A stretch of 17,584 nt of DNA, taken from contig CAJTZB010000034.1 of NCBI GenBank assembly GCA_910583815.1, forward strand, positions 1 through 17,584, written 5' to 3'. The translations under genes and the position numbers were made by a program. Origin of the DNA: an uncultured Lachnospiraceae bacterium. GTDB lineage: Bacteria > Bacillota > Clostridia > Lachnospirales > Lachnospiraceae. Numbering within the stretch: position 1 is the stretch's first letter; each line of letters begins with the position of its first letter. Below, one piece after another: positions 8,381 to 14,403 of this stretch. The notes under the pieces are model-generated. The model saw only the letters and a list, made by a program, of their open reading frames with translations, was not told the origin of the DNA and searched no databases.

Positions 8381-8531
8381 ATTCCCAAATCCGCCCTGCG
8401 GATTTGCAATTGTCACAAGCGCTGCCTCACAGTGCTTTGGGACAATTTATTTCCTTATAAGAAATTGCGCCGCAAGGCGCGTGCATTCACAAGAATGCGA
8501 AGCATTCTTGCAATTGCCGCTTGCGGCAATT
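8381..8531. repeat. Cluster of stem-loops between proA and proC (REP/MITE-like)
   Basis: Almost the whole proA-proC gap is self-complementary. From low to high coordinates: a box ATTCCCA (8381-8387); a 9-base-pair hairpin with arms 8386-8394 and 8398-8406; a two-part stem with outer arms AATTGTC/GACAATT (8408-8414, 8441-8447) and an inner 8-pair stem (8417-8424 with 8430-8437, one G-T); GCGCC-GCAA-GGCGC (8467-8480); arms CAAGAATGC/GCATTCTTG around GAA (8490-8510); and arms AATTGCCGC/GCGGCAATT around TT (8512-8531) directly after the proA stop. The GAATGC at 8493-8498 can also pair with GCATTC at 8483-8488, so two exclusive folds exist. No poly-T run fits a strong terminator toward proC, though the last hairpin abuts five T residues on the plus strand. 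It is best read as a palindromic intergenic repeat. Confidence 0.7.
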
Positions 8532-8533
8532 TT

Positions 8534-9778
8534 TTACCGTATCTGTCCATTGCCATGAACAATATACTTATAAGTCGTCAGCTCCGACAGGCCCATAGGT
8601 CCTCTGGCATGCAGTTTCTGGGTAGATATGCCAACCTCGCAGCCAAGACCAAACTCCCCTCCGTCAGTAAATCTGGTAGAGGCATTCACATAGACAGCAG
8701 CACTGTCTACATTCTTGCAGAAATATTCTGCAGCCATATCGTTTTCAGTAACAATCGCCTCACTGTGTCCGGTAGAATGCATGGAAATATGCCGAACGGC
8801 TGCTTCTACACCGTCTACAATACTTATGCTAAGAATATAATCCAGAAATTCCGTATCAAAATCTTCCTCACCGGCAGGAATGCCTTCTATGATTTTTGCT
8901 GCCTCATCATCCAGACGAAGTTCTACTGCCTTTTCTCTTTTCTCCGTAAGCTTTGCTTTCAGCCTTGGAAGGAAGCTTGCTGCAATCTTTCTGTCTACAA
9001 GGCAAACCTCACAGGCATTGCAGACAGAAGGACGGCTCGTTTTGGCATTGTCAATAATTGCAAGCGCCATTTCCATATCTGCAGCACCATCTATATAAAT
9101 ATGACAGATTCCTGTGCCTGTTTCAATGCATGGAACCTTTGCATTCTCGACACAGGCACGGATCAGGCCTTTTCCGCCGCGCGGAATCAAAAGATCAAGG
9201 TAACCTTTTGCTGCCATCATCTCATTTGCACTGCTGCGAGTCGTATCTTCTATGATATTGATTACCGTCTCAGGCAGCCCGAATTCTGTCAGCCCACGGC
9301 GCAGTGCCGTTACAATAGCATAAGAAGTACGGTATGCTTCTTTTCCGCTGCGCAGGACACAGACATTGCCGCTTTTGAACGCAAGAACAGCCGCATCTGA
9401 AGTTACATTAGGACGGCTTTCGTAGATAATCCCAATAACTCCTAAAGAAACTGAAATCTTTTCTACAACCAGTCCATTTGGCAAAACCGTTTCAGACAAA
9501 ACCTGCCCTACCGGGTCTGCAAGCTGCGCCACGCTCCGCATACTGTCTGCCATAGCAGAAATTCGTTCTGCAGTCAGCGTCAGACGGTCCAATAAAACCT
9601 CCGACATACTGCCAAGCGAATCTTTGACATCCAGACGGTTAGCATAAAGAATTTCTTCCGAAGACGCCATCAAGCTGTCTGCCATACTTAAAATGGCTTC
9701 TTTTTTATCTTTTGATGTAAGTCCTGTCATTGCAGATTTTGCAGCAACTGCCGCCGCAAGGATTTCCTGTGTTGTCAT
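8534..9778 (-). CDS. proA: Glutamate-5-semialdehyde dehydrogenase (gamma-glutamyl phosphate reductase)
   Basis: A 414-residue aldehyde-dehydrogenase-superfamily enzyme that reduces gamma-glutamyl phosphate to glutamate-5-semialdehyde with NADPH, the second step of proline synthesis. Conserved blocks include GVIGIIYESRPNVTSDAA (113-130), GNVCVLRSGKEA, LIPRGGKGLI (197-206), the catalytic cysteine C253 in RPSVCNACE, and the C-terminal STRFTDGGEFGLGCEVGISTQKLHARGPMGL. The length is exactly typical. AAGGAG stands four bases before the ATG. proB ends 12 bases upstream, so the labile acyl-phosphate made by ProB can be passed to a co-produced partner. The stop codon is immediately followed by the stem-loop cluster. 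Confidence 0.98.
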   Translation of the reverse strand: MTTQEILAAAVAAKSAMTGLTSKDKKEAILSMADSLMASSEEILYANRLDVKDSLGSMSEVLLDRLTLTAERISAMADSMRSVAQLADPVGQVLSETVLPNGLVVEKISVSLGVIGIIYESRPNVTSDAAVLAFKSGNVCVLRSGKEAYRTSYAIVTALRRGLTEFGLPETVINIIEDTTRSSANEMMAAKGYLDLLIPRGGKGLIRACVENAKVPCIETGTGICHIYIDGAADMEMALAIIDNAKTSRPSVCNACEVCLVDRKIAASFLPRLKAKLTEKREKAVELRLDDEAAKIIEGIPAGEEDFDTEFLDYILSISIVDGVEAAVRHISMHSTGHSEAIVTENDMAAEYFCKNVDSAAVYVNASTRFTDGGEFGLGCEVGISTQKLHARGPMGLSELTTYKYIVHGNGQIR

Positions 9779-9790
9779 ACTTCTCCTTAT

Positions 9791-10564
9791 CTAAGCCTTT
9801 CGTTTTCCTTTAAACAACGTGCCTGCCGGATTGCCGGAAACAATGCTATATAAAATATCCGGCTCCCTTCCGTTTGCAATTACCATATCAATGCCTGCTT
9901 CTGTAGCTATGACCGCGGCATGCAGCTTTGTTTTCATTCCTCCGGTGCCAAGCATGGAGCCTTTCCCTTCTCCCAACCGCAAAATTTCCTCCGTTATTTC
10001 ATCCACTTGCGGAATAAGCCGTGCCTCTAAGTCTTTATGCGGATCGGCAGTATACAGCCCTTCAATATCAGACAGAAGAATCAACAGCTCTGCCCCTGCA
10101 CTTACGGCAACAACAGCCCCAAGTGTATCATTATCACCAATAACGATTTCATCTGTGGCAACTGTATCATTTTCGTTAATAACCGGCAATACTCCAAACT
10201 CTAACAGGCGGGTCACTGTATTTTTGAAATTCTGATGCCGCATCTTGTCGGCAATGTCAGCGCCGGTAATCAGAATCTGTGCCACAGTATGATGATACTC
10301 CGAAAATTCCTTATCATACACATACATCAGTTCACACTGCCCAATAGCTGCACATGCCTGTTTGGTAGGAATGTCATCCGGGCGCTCTCTTAGCGACAGC
10401 TTCCCGACGCCCATTCCGATAGCACCAGAAGACACGAGAATCATTTCATGCCCCTCATTTTTTAAGTCACTGATGACACGGCAAAGCTTTTCTATCCTCC
10501 GAAGATTCATTCTGCCGGAAGAATGCGTGAGTGTTGATGTCCCCACTTTTACCACGATACGCAT
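9791..10564 (-). CDS. proB: Glutamate 5-kinase, short form without PUA domain
   Basis: A 257-residue amino-acid kinase that phosphorylates the gamma-carboxyl of glutamate, the first and usually feedback-controlled step of proline synthesis. Visible motifs are VVKVGTSTLT (4-13), LVSSGAIGMG (43-52), PVINENDTVATDE (127-139), IGDNDTLGA (142-150), LSDIEGLYTADP (164-175) and GTGGMKTKLHAA (206-217). Well-studied ProB proteins of about 370 residues carry a C-terminal PUA domain. Here the protein ends right after the kinase domain (NPAGTLFKGKRKA), a form seen in other Gram-positive bacteria and not a truncation scar. The start has AAGGA 11 bases upstream and a promoter about 60 bases upstream. It leads proA with a 12-base gap. 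Confidence 0.96.
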   Translation of the reverse strand: MRIVVKVGTSTLTHSSGRMNLRRIEKLCRVISDLKNEGHEMILVSSGAIGMGVGKLSLRERPDDIPTKQACAAIGQCELMYVYDKEFSEYHHTVAQILITGADIADKMRHQNFKNTVTRLLEFGVLPVINENDTVATDEIVIGDNDTLGAVVAVSAGAELLILLSDIEGLYTADPHKDLEARLIPQVDEITEEILRLGEGKGSMLGTGGMKTKLHAAVIATEAGIDMVIANGREPDILYSIVSGNPAGTLFKGKRKA

Positions 10565-10625
10565 AGTCTTACCATTCCTTCATTGATTTACTGGTACTTC
10601 CTTCTATTGGTTTAAAATTATATTG

Positions 10626-10654
10626 ATTATAGCAAAAGCCTTCCATGTTTGCAA
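10626..10654 (-). promoter_or_regulatory. Sigma-A promoter of proBA
   Basis: On the minus strand TTGCAA (10649-10654) is followed after exactly 17 bases by TATAAT (10626-10631). The predicted transcript starts near 10619, giving a leader of about 55 bases to the proB ATG, too short for a T-box or other known proline-responsive riboswitch. It lies between the upstream terminator and proB, which supports its role as the head of the long run of genes. Confidence 0.82.
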
Positions 10655-10670
10655 TCTTTTTCCCCCGGCA

Positions 10671-10729
10671 AGACAAAAACTCCCTCTTTCTGCCCTGACA
10701 TTGTGCCAGTAAACAAAAAGAGGGAGTTT
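10671..10729 (-). terminator. Rho-independent terminator of the DUF4367/secreted-protein pair
   Basis: A perfect 13-base-pair stem with arms AAACTCCCTCTTT (10677-10689) and AAAGAGGGAGTTT (10717-10729), followed on the minus strand by TTTTTGTCT. The 27-base loop itself holds a small hairpin (CTGGCA / TGTCAG with one wobble), making a branched structure. It lies 53 bases beyond the stop of the secreted-protein gene and just before the proB promoter. Both arms carry A- and T-rich ends, so it may act in both directions. Confidence 0.8.
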
Positions 10730-10782
10730 ATGCAAACCTCAAGCCTTAGAAGACAATATGGAAGGGCGGCAGATGCAGCCCT

Positions 10783-11304
10783 CTAATGCTTAGGAAATTG
10801 TTCCGTAAATAGAGCAGGTTGTGCTGACAGTTCCGCAAATACCAGATACCCGGCAGAATATGTACCGTTTACATGGCCCAAATCCTCAATAGTGATACGT
10901 GCCACTGAAGGATGCATATAACTGCAGGTTGTATAACCTGATATAAACTCCACGCTCTCCCCATAGACATAGTGCCACTCCGATGTCTGCAATAACGTTG
11001 CAATCTCAGTATCCCCAACAAAAACAGACCGGGTCACCTCCGCAAATACAACTAAATTGCGGCCGGTACCTTCTGTATAATAATAGGAGATCTGATCCTT
11101 TATGGAGCTTGGGCCACCCGGGTCCAGACTTGTCGGCTGTGCCTCACGGCTCGTGCCCTGCAGATAATAAGGCTCTCCATCAATGTAAATTACCTCGTCT
11201 CCTATCTTAAACTCCTGCTGCGCATATGCCGCAGACTTTGGTGAAAGCATAAGGAAACATGCAACACACAGTACTAAAGCTGATATTCTCGCTATTTTTC
11301 TCAT
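10783..11304 (-). CDS. Small secreted protein of unknown function
   Basis: A 173-residue protein with a clear Sec signal peptide: positive start MRKIARIS, hydrophobic core ALVLCVACFLMLSP, and a likely signal peptidase I site after AYA (residue 28). The mature part is about 145 residues, rich in Tyr, Ser, Thr and Glu, with one free Cys (in GYTTCSYM), no transmembrane segment, no sortase motif and no lipobox. A segment starting FKIGDEVIYIDGEPYYL and a repeated strand pattern with VVFAEVT and LVFAELS suggest an all-beta fold. I do not recognise the family. GAGAGGA lies six bases before the ATG. It follows the DUF4367 gene with a 14-base gap and is closed by a strong terminator, so the two probably form one unit acting at the cell surface. 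Confidence 0.82.
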   Translation of the reverse strand: MRKIARISALVLCVACFLMLSPKSAAYAQQEFKIGDEVIYIDGEPYYLQGTSREAQPTSLDPGGPSSIKDQISYYYTEGTGRNLVVFAEVTRSVFVGDTEIATLLQTSEWHYVYGESVEFISGYTTCSYMHPSVARITIEDLGHVNGTYSAGYLVFAELSAQPALFTEQFPKH

Positions 11305-11318
11305 AAGTATTCCTCTCT

Positions 11319-12062
11319 TTACGAAATATTGATAGAAGCAATCATCTGCCCTATCTCTTCCTGCAAATCTTCCGTGATGCTTAAAGTAAACAGGTAGTCA
11401 GACTGTACCCATGTATAATAGATATATCCGTTTCCCATCCTCATTTCAATACCTTCTATTGTACCTGCCTGAAAAACAGAATATTCTTTTGTCCCTACCG
11501 CTATCGTATTCCCATATTTGCTCAGCCCGGAAATAAGGATGATAATTTCATTTTCTTCCCCTTTTTCATAGCGGAATACCTTGCCACGCGAAATGGGCAG
11601 AAGTTCCTCTGATTTAAATTCATATCCGGCAGGGATATGTGGGAACTCAAGCACAAGTTCGGAAACCTGTTTTAACCCATCCGGGTCTTGCAGCGGACTT
11701 ACGGAAAAAGTCAGCCAAGCTGCATCCTCCGTATCTGTAATTAGTACAATCTGGTTTACAGATGCCGTAAGCAGTCCGTTTCCTGACAAACCACCTGTAA
11801 AAACTATGAGCAGCACCGCAAGTATTGCAGCCCTTGCCAACATTCCACATGCAAAAGCAGCATAGCCCTGCAGTTTCTGATACCGCAGCGTTTTTATACG
11901 CTTTGGCACATTTTCAAACATCCGTCCCATCGCTTCCATAAATTCTTCTGATGGTTCAAATTGGTTTTCTTTGCGTTCCGCCTGCATTTCAGAATTTCTT
12001 ATCTCACTGTCTTCGTATTGTTCCAACAGTTCCTTGATTTTCCTGCCTTCTTCCTTCCACAT
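11319..12062 (-). CDS. Membrane-anchored DUF4367-like protein (anti-sigma/regulator-like)
   Basis: A 247-residue protein with a cytoplasmic, charged N-terminal part (1-66, predicted helical), one transmembrane segment at 68-90 and an extracellular domain of about 155 residues. The last third (YSVFQAGTIEGIEMRMGNGYIYYTWVQSDYLFTLS...EEIGQMIASIN) resembles the DUF4367 domain, whose members often sit on membrane anchored anti-sigma factors of Firmicutes. No zinc-finger cysteines are present and no sigma-factor gene is adjacent. A GTG GTG start is possible at 12074, but the ATG at 12062 has GGTGG six bases upstream and is preferred. The secreted-protein gene follows after 14 bases, which hints that the extracellular domain and the secreted protein interact (inference). 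Family call moderate, function unknown. Confidence 0.78.
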   Translation of the reverse strand: MWKEEGRKIKELLEQYEDSEIRNSEMQAERKENQFEPSEEFMEAMGRMFENVPKRIKTLRYQKLQGYAAFACGMLARAAILAVLLIVFTGGLSGNGLLTASVNQIVLITDTEDAAWLTFSVSPLQDPDGLKQVSELVLEFPHIPAGYEFKSEELLPISRGKVFRYEKGEENEIIILISGLSKYGNTIAVGTKEYSVFQAGTIEGIEMRMGNGYIYYTWVQSDYLFTLSITEDLQEEIGQMIASINIS

Positions 12063-12242
12063 ACAGTCCACCACCTTCCATATCCGGATAAGTATATCTT
12101 TATATCAGATATATTCTGTTATGAGCGGTAGCACAACTTCCCTTGCGCGTTATGTTGTACATTCTAATATACGTATAGAAAGAACAAAATCTTACAAAAC
12201 TGCCGAGAACAGATAATACTTTTATTGGCAGACTTAACCTTT
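12063..12242. other. Intergenic region between the DUF2871 and DUF4367 genes
   Basis: This AT-rich stretch holds no gene. It contains a weak stem CTGCC/GGCAG followed by TTTTG on the minus strand (about 12195-12232), which may end the DUF2871 operon; a perfect palindrome TATACGTATA (12168-12177); a 7-pair inverted repeat GCACAAC/GTTGTAC with one wobble (12131-12160); and the candidate promoter for the DUF4367 gene. The weak terminator leaves read-through from the TetR operon into the DUF4367 pair possible. Confidence 0.5.
12108..12136 (-). promoter_or_regulatory. Candidate promoter of the DUF4367/secreted-protein pair
   Basis: On the minus strand TTGTGC (12131-12136) is separated by 17 bases from TATATC (12108-12113), about 46 bases before the ATG at 12062. 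Both hexamers deviate from consensus at two or fewer positions. The -35 overlaps one arm of an inverted repeat (GCACAAC/GTTGTAC), which could be an operator. The region is AT-rich, so alternative -10 elements such as TATAAA nearby cannot be excluded. Confidence 0.45.
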
Positions 12243-12653
12243 TTAATTTACTTGCTTCTTGATTTTTAACAGCAAAAGGATAATGCAGACACCTGTCAGA
12301 ATGTGCCCGATTCCTGCAATCCCGGAAATAGAAGCATCCATCCCCTTGCTTAGCTCTGTTCCCCAAACTTGTGTCAAACCTCTCATAAGAAAGCCAATCC
12401 CTGTAATATTTAATCCAAGCTGATAAAAAATCAAAAGCCTTCCAGTGCTTTTATCAGAAAAAGAAAAAGTCTTTTCTGCAAACATCAGCACAAGAAAAAA
12501 GAACATTCCCAGCAAAAAGTAGTGCGTGTGCATCACAGACAGGTTTGTCTGTCCGGAAAAGTGCTGAAACTTCGTAAACTCTCTGTAAAATACTCCAAAT
12601 ACCATAGCAATGATGGCATAAACCAAAGCTAAATTTGCATAACGTTTTGTCAT
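12243..12653 (-). CDS. DUF2871 family membrane protein
   Basis: A 136-residue protein with four transmembrane segments (about 8-23, 43-60, 72-91 and 107-128). The family signature is visible in the segment GVFYREFTKFQHFSG (20-34), the H42-x-H44 pair at the start of helix 2 (MHTHYFLLGM) and GIGH (114-117) in helix 4. Conserved histidines within helices resemble those of small haem-binding membrane proteins, but that is only a guess; the family has no established function. GAGGATA stands directly before the ATG. It is the last gene of the TetR-headed operon, 30 bases after the 219-residue membrane protein. Confidence 0.85.
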   Translation of the reverse strand: MTKRYANLALVYAIIAMVFGVFYREFTKFQHFSGQTNLSVMHTHYFLLGMFFFLVLMFAEKTFSFSDKSTGRLLIFYQLGLNITGIGFLMRGLTQVWGTELSKGMDASISGIAGIGHILTGVCIILLLLKIKKQVN

Positions 12654-12683
12654 TATCCTCTTCTCCTCCTATATAATTAGATG

Positions 12684-13343
12684 CTATACCTGTTTATAGA
12701 GCTTCCATCCCATCAATACAACCCAAACATATGCCAGTGTTTTAGGAATCATCAGTATGCCAACAGCCGGAGCAATCCCGCTAAACAAGACAACCGGCAA
12801 ATAGAATCCAAATGAGAGCGCCACTGCCAACGGCATAAACCGAAATACACGATCATTTGCTCTTTTAACTTCCTTCGCAAAAATAATGATAATAATAATT
12901 CCCATTATGGCAAATGGTATATTGCGAAGTATCCCGAACAGGAGCGGCTGGCGGTATACAAGCCACTGGTTCTGCGGCAGCAGGCAAAGCGCAATACGAA
13001 GCACAGATAATATCCACATTGCTGCGGTAAGCCCTTTCTGTCCTTTCACCTGATAGCGTTCACGCCAAATATAGTACAATATCAAATAAAAAATGGTCAT
13101 AGTAATAGAAGTAATAAATTTTCCAATTCCAAGAGCAGCTGCATTGCTCTCCAAACCTGATGTCCAAAGCGCATAGCAGCGCGGGACCAGATGAAAAGAA
13201 TCCCCTGCACCAAGCAGTACAGCCATCAATCCTGCTTTTTTTACCAGCGGCTTCTTTCCTTTCACCAACATAGTAAGCCCTGCAATAAGCGCGAAGCTAA
13301 GATAAAATACATCGAATACAGTTTCTGCAATTGCCTGCGGCAT
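12684..13343 (-). CDS. Seven-helix membrane protein of unknown function
   Basis: A 219-residue protein with about seven predicted transmembrane segments (8-26, 36-54, 74-93, 105-123, 134-156, 168-188, 192-214). A polar cluster GDSFHLVPR (47-55) at the end of helix 2 is the most striking conserved-looking feature; an isoleucine run at 148-154 lies in helix 5. I do not recognise a named transporter or enzyme family, and there is no nucleotide-binding motif. AAGGAGGG precedes the ATG. It lies between the TetR-type regulator (19-base gap) and the DUF2871 gene (30-base gap), so it is probably the main target of the regulator, and the two small membrane proteins may form one complex (inference). 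Confidence 0.82.
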   Translation of the reverse strand: MPQAIAETVFDVFYLSFALIAGLTMLVKGKKPLVKKAGLMAVLLGAGDSFHLVPRCYALWTSGLESNAAALGIGKFITSITMTIFYLILYYIWRERYQVKGQKGLTAAMWILSVLRIALCLLPQNQWLVYRQPLLFGILRNIPFAIMGIIIIIIFAKEVKRANDRVFRFMPLAVALSFGFYLPVVLFSGIAPAVGILMIPKTLAYVWVVLMGWKLYKQV

Positions 13344-13362
13344 AAAAATCCCTCCTTTTTAC

Positions 13363-13911
13363 CTAATAGAGAATACGTTTCACAACCGTAAGAAAGAAGT
13401 CAATATCAGGAACTTCCTCCTTTAACAATACCATCATGTTCATCATAATAAAGCGCGCAAACTGTTCTTTTGTAAATGCCTCGCCCCAAATATCCTTGCG
13501 GACACCTATATCTTGTTCCATACGCCAAACCAAAGCTGCTTCCAACGCCGACTGCATGGACAGCATCCGCGCCTGCCCCACTGTTTCCACATTGCCAAGG
13601 CTGTTCATAAGCTTTCCTGCCGACTGCTCTATCCGCCTTTTTAAAAAAGTAAAAATTTCCCGCAGCTGCTCACAAAAGGAATCTGCAGCAATTGCGTCTT
13701 TCATATCATACAATGTCTGCTTCCAATACTCTTCTGTCAACGCAAGAAGAATTTCATCTTTGCTCGCAAAGTAATTATATACCGTTCCGGTTGCCACTCC
13801 TGCTTTCTTTGCTATAGAACGGATATTGACAGCCTCTATGCCTTCTTCATCTGCAATCTGACGAGATAAGTTTAGCAATGTATCACGCAGAGTATCATCC
13901 TTTCTTCTCAT
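13363..13911 (-). CDS. TetR/AcrR-type transcriptional regulator
   Basis: A 182-residue repressor-type protein. The TetR_N DNA-binding domain fills residues 8-55, with the helix-turn-helix at about 30-49 (NIRSIAKKAGVATGTVYNYFAS) followed by KDEILLAL, matching the family closely. The C-terminal two-thirds is helical and variable, as expected for the ligand-binding and dimerisation domain; the inducer cannot be read from it. The frame is open up to 13983, but GAAGGAGG four bases before the ATG at 13911 fixes the start, and the extra codons would be a translated stem-loop cluster. It heads an operon with two membrane proteins. Two matching palindromes around its promoter indicate that it represses its own operon. 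Confidence 0.93.
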   Translation of the reverse strand: MRRKDDTLRDTLLNLSRQIADEEGIEAVNIRSIAKKAGVATGTVYNYFASKDEILLALTEEYWKQTLYDMKDAIAADSFCEQLREIFTFLKRRIEQSAGKLMNSLGNVETVGQARMLSMQSALEAALVWRMEQDIGVRKDIWGEAFTKEQFARFIMMNMMVLLKEEVPDIDFFLTVVKRILY

Positions 13912-13920
13912 TTTCCCTCC

Positions 13921-14010
13921 TTCCGCCGCCACAGGCGGCTTCTTATCCGAAAGAAAACCTTGTGCGACAGCACAAATTCCCATTTGAAAAATCTTGGATT
14001 TTTCAGCTTA
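13921..14010. repeat. Cluster of stem-loops in the TetR operon leader
   Basis: Three perfect and one imperfect hairpins fill the 90 bases before the TetR ribosome binding site: GCCGCC/GGCGGC around ACA (13925-13939); an imperfect AAGAAGCC/GGTTTTCTT stem (about 13937-13959); TTGTGC/GCACAA around GACA (13960-13975); and a 9-base-pair hairpin TGAAAAATC/GATTTTTCA around TTG (13985-14005). The box ATTCCCA (13976-13982) stands directly beside the 9-pair hairpin, exactly as in the proA-proC cluster, so both probably belong to one family of repeats. It lies inside the predicted 5' leader (about 156 bases), where it could also affect translation or mRNA stability. Confidence 0.62.
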
Positions 14011-14049
14011 ACCTCCCTTCTGTTTTCTCAATAGATCCTTTCAGCAAAC

Positions 14050-14069
14050 TTATTTATGAACAAGTTCAT
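14050..14069. promoter_or_regulatory. TetR operator 1 (downstream of the -10)
   Basis: The 14-base palindrome-like site ATGAACAAGTTCAT (14056-14069; six-base arms around AA) lies directly downstream of the -10 of the TetR promoter, covering the expected start of transcription. Its left flank makes TTATTTATGAAC (14050-14061), which recurs in inverted orientation in operator 2. Binding here would block transcription initiation. Assignment to this TetR protein rests on position and symmetry. Confidence 0.7.
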
Positions 14070-14073
14070 TTAT

Positions 14074-14102
14074 ATTATACGCTTGGCTTTCCTGTTTGTC
14101 AA
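14074..14102 (-). promoter_or_regulatory. Perfect-consensus promoter of the TetR/membrane-protein operon
   Basis: On the minus strand TTGACA (14097-14102) and TATAAT (14074-14079) are separated by exactly 17 bases, a perfect consensus sigma-A promoter. A promoter this strong is normally held off by a repressor, which fits the two operators that flank it. Transcription should start near 14067, about 156 bases before the TetR ATG. Confidence 0.9.
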
Positions 14103-14109
14103 CCTTTTT

Positions 14110-14129
14110 TTGAACACGTTCATAAATAA
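14110..14129. promoter_or_regulatory. TetR operator 2 (upstream of the -35)
   Basis: The palindrome TGAAC-AC-GTTCA (14111-14122) extends into GTTCATAAATAA (14118-14129), the reverse complement of TTATTTATGAAC in operator 1. It ends eight bases upstream of the -35 hexamer. The centres of the two operators are 54 bases apart, about five helical turns, so two bound dimers would lie on the same face of the DNA. Confidence 0.68.
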
Positions 14130-14208
14130 TTCAAACGTCATACTATTTCATTGCCTTTTTGTTTTTCCTCAGACTTTAGAGAAACTTGGCTCAATGATGT
14201 CCCATCAC

Positions 14209-14246
14209 AAAAAAAGCGTCCAAACGGAATGAAGCCGCATGGACGC
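14209..14246 (-). terminator. Second tandem terminator after tRNA-Leu
   Basis: On the minus strand the stem GCGTCC/GGACGC (14241-14246 with 14216-14221) with an inner CGG/CCG pair (14235-14237 with 14225-14227) is followed by seven T residues (14209-14215). It lies just beyond the first terminator and acts as a back-up, shielding the TetR promoter region from read-through. Confidence 0.78.
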
Positions 14247-14258
14247 ATAAGATGAGAC

Positions 14259-14304
14259 AAAAAAATCGCTGAATGCCTGATTCTTCAAGCTCTTCAGCGA
14301 TTTT
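14259..14304 (-). terminator. First terminator after tRNA-Leu
   Basis: A perfect 12-base-pair stem AAAATCGCTGAA/TTCAGCGATTTT (14293-14304 with 14262-14273) followed by a run of T residues on the minus strand (14259-14265). It begins six bases past the tRNA 3' end and stops the single-gene tRNA transcript. The 19-base loop contains a second short complementary segment (CTT/AAG). Confidence 0.85.
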
Positions 14305-14310
14305 AAACAG

Positions 14311-14393
14311 TGCTGGCGGCGGGACTTGAACCCGCACGAAGTCGCCCTCGGCAGATTTTGAGTCTGCTGCGTCTGCCATTCCGCCACGCCAGC
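14311..14393 (-). tRNA. tRNA-Leu (anticodon CAA)
   Basis: An 83-base class II tRNA on the minus strand. The acceptor stem pairs GCTGGCG (14387-14393) with CGCCAGC at the other end, with discriminator A at 14311. The anticodon stem GCAGA/TCTGC encloses the loop CTCAAAA, giving anticodon CAA for the UUG codon. A long variable arm (CGAGGGCGACTTCGT) and the T arm GCGGG-TTCAAGT-CCCGC complete the fold. The 3' CCA is not encoded (the genome continues CTG), so it must be added by the CCA-adding enzyme. It has its own promoter and two terminators. Confidence 0.97.
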
Positions 14394-14403
14394 AACAGAA
14401 TGT

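Noticed and set aside
8338..8409. N-terminal extension of ProC by 24 codons
   Set aside because: The added codons translate a perfect palindrome, have no ribosome binding site at the first start, and push the Rossmann motif away from the N-terminus.
8386..8531. CRISPR-like array
   Set aside because: The hairpins differ from each other in sequence and length, with no regular direct repeats or spacers of constant size.
8432..9400. A 322-codon open frame on the plus strand
   Set aside because: It is antisense to proA, rich in Cys, His and Arg in the manner of a shadow frame, has no family resemblance and no ribosome binding site, and begins in the stem-loop cluster.
10565..10625. T-box or riboswitch in front of proB
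   Set aside because: The leader is about 55 bases with no stem and no T-box consensus; too short for any known such element.
13912..13983. N-terminal extension of the TetR protein by 24 codons
   Set aside because: The extension is made of stem-loop sequence; the GAAGGAGG before the ATG at 13911 is a far better start.
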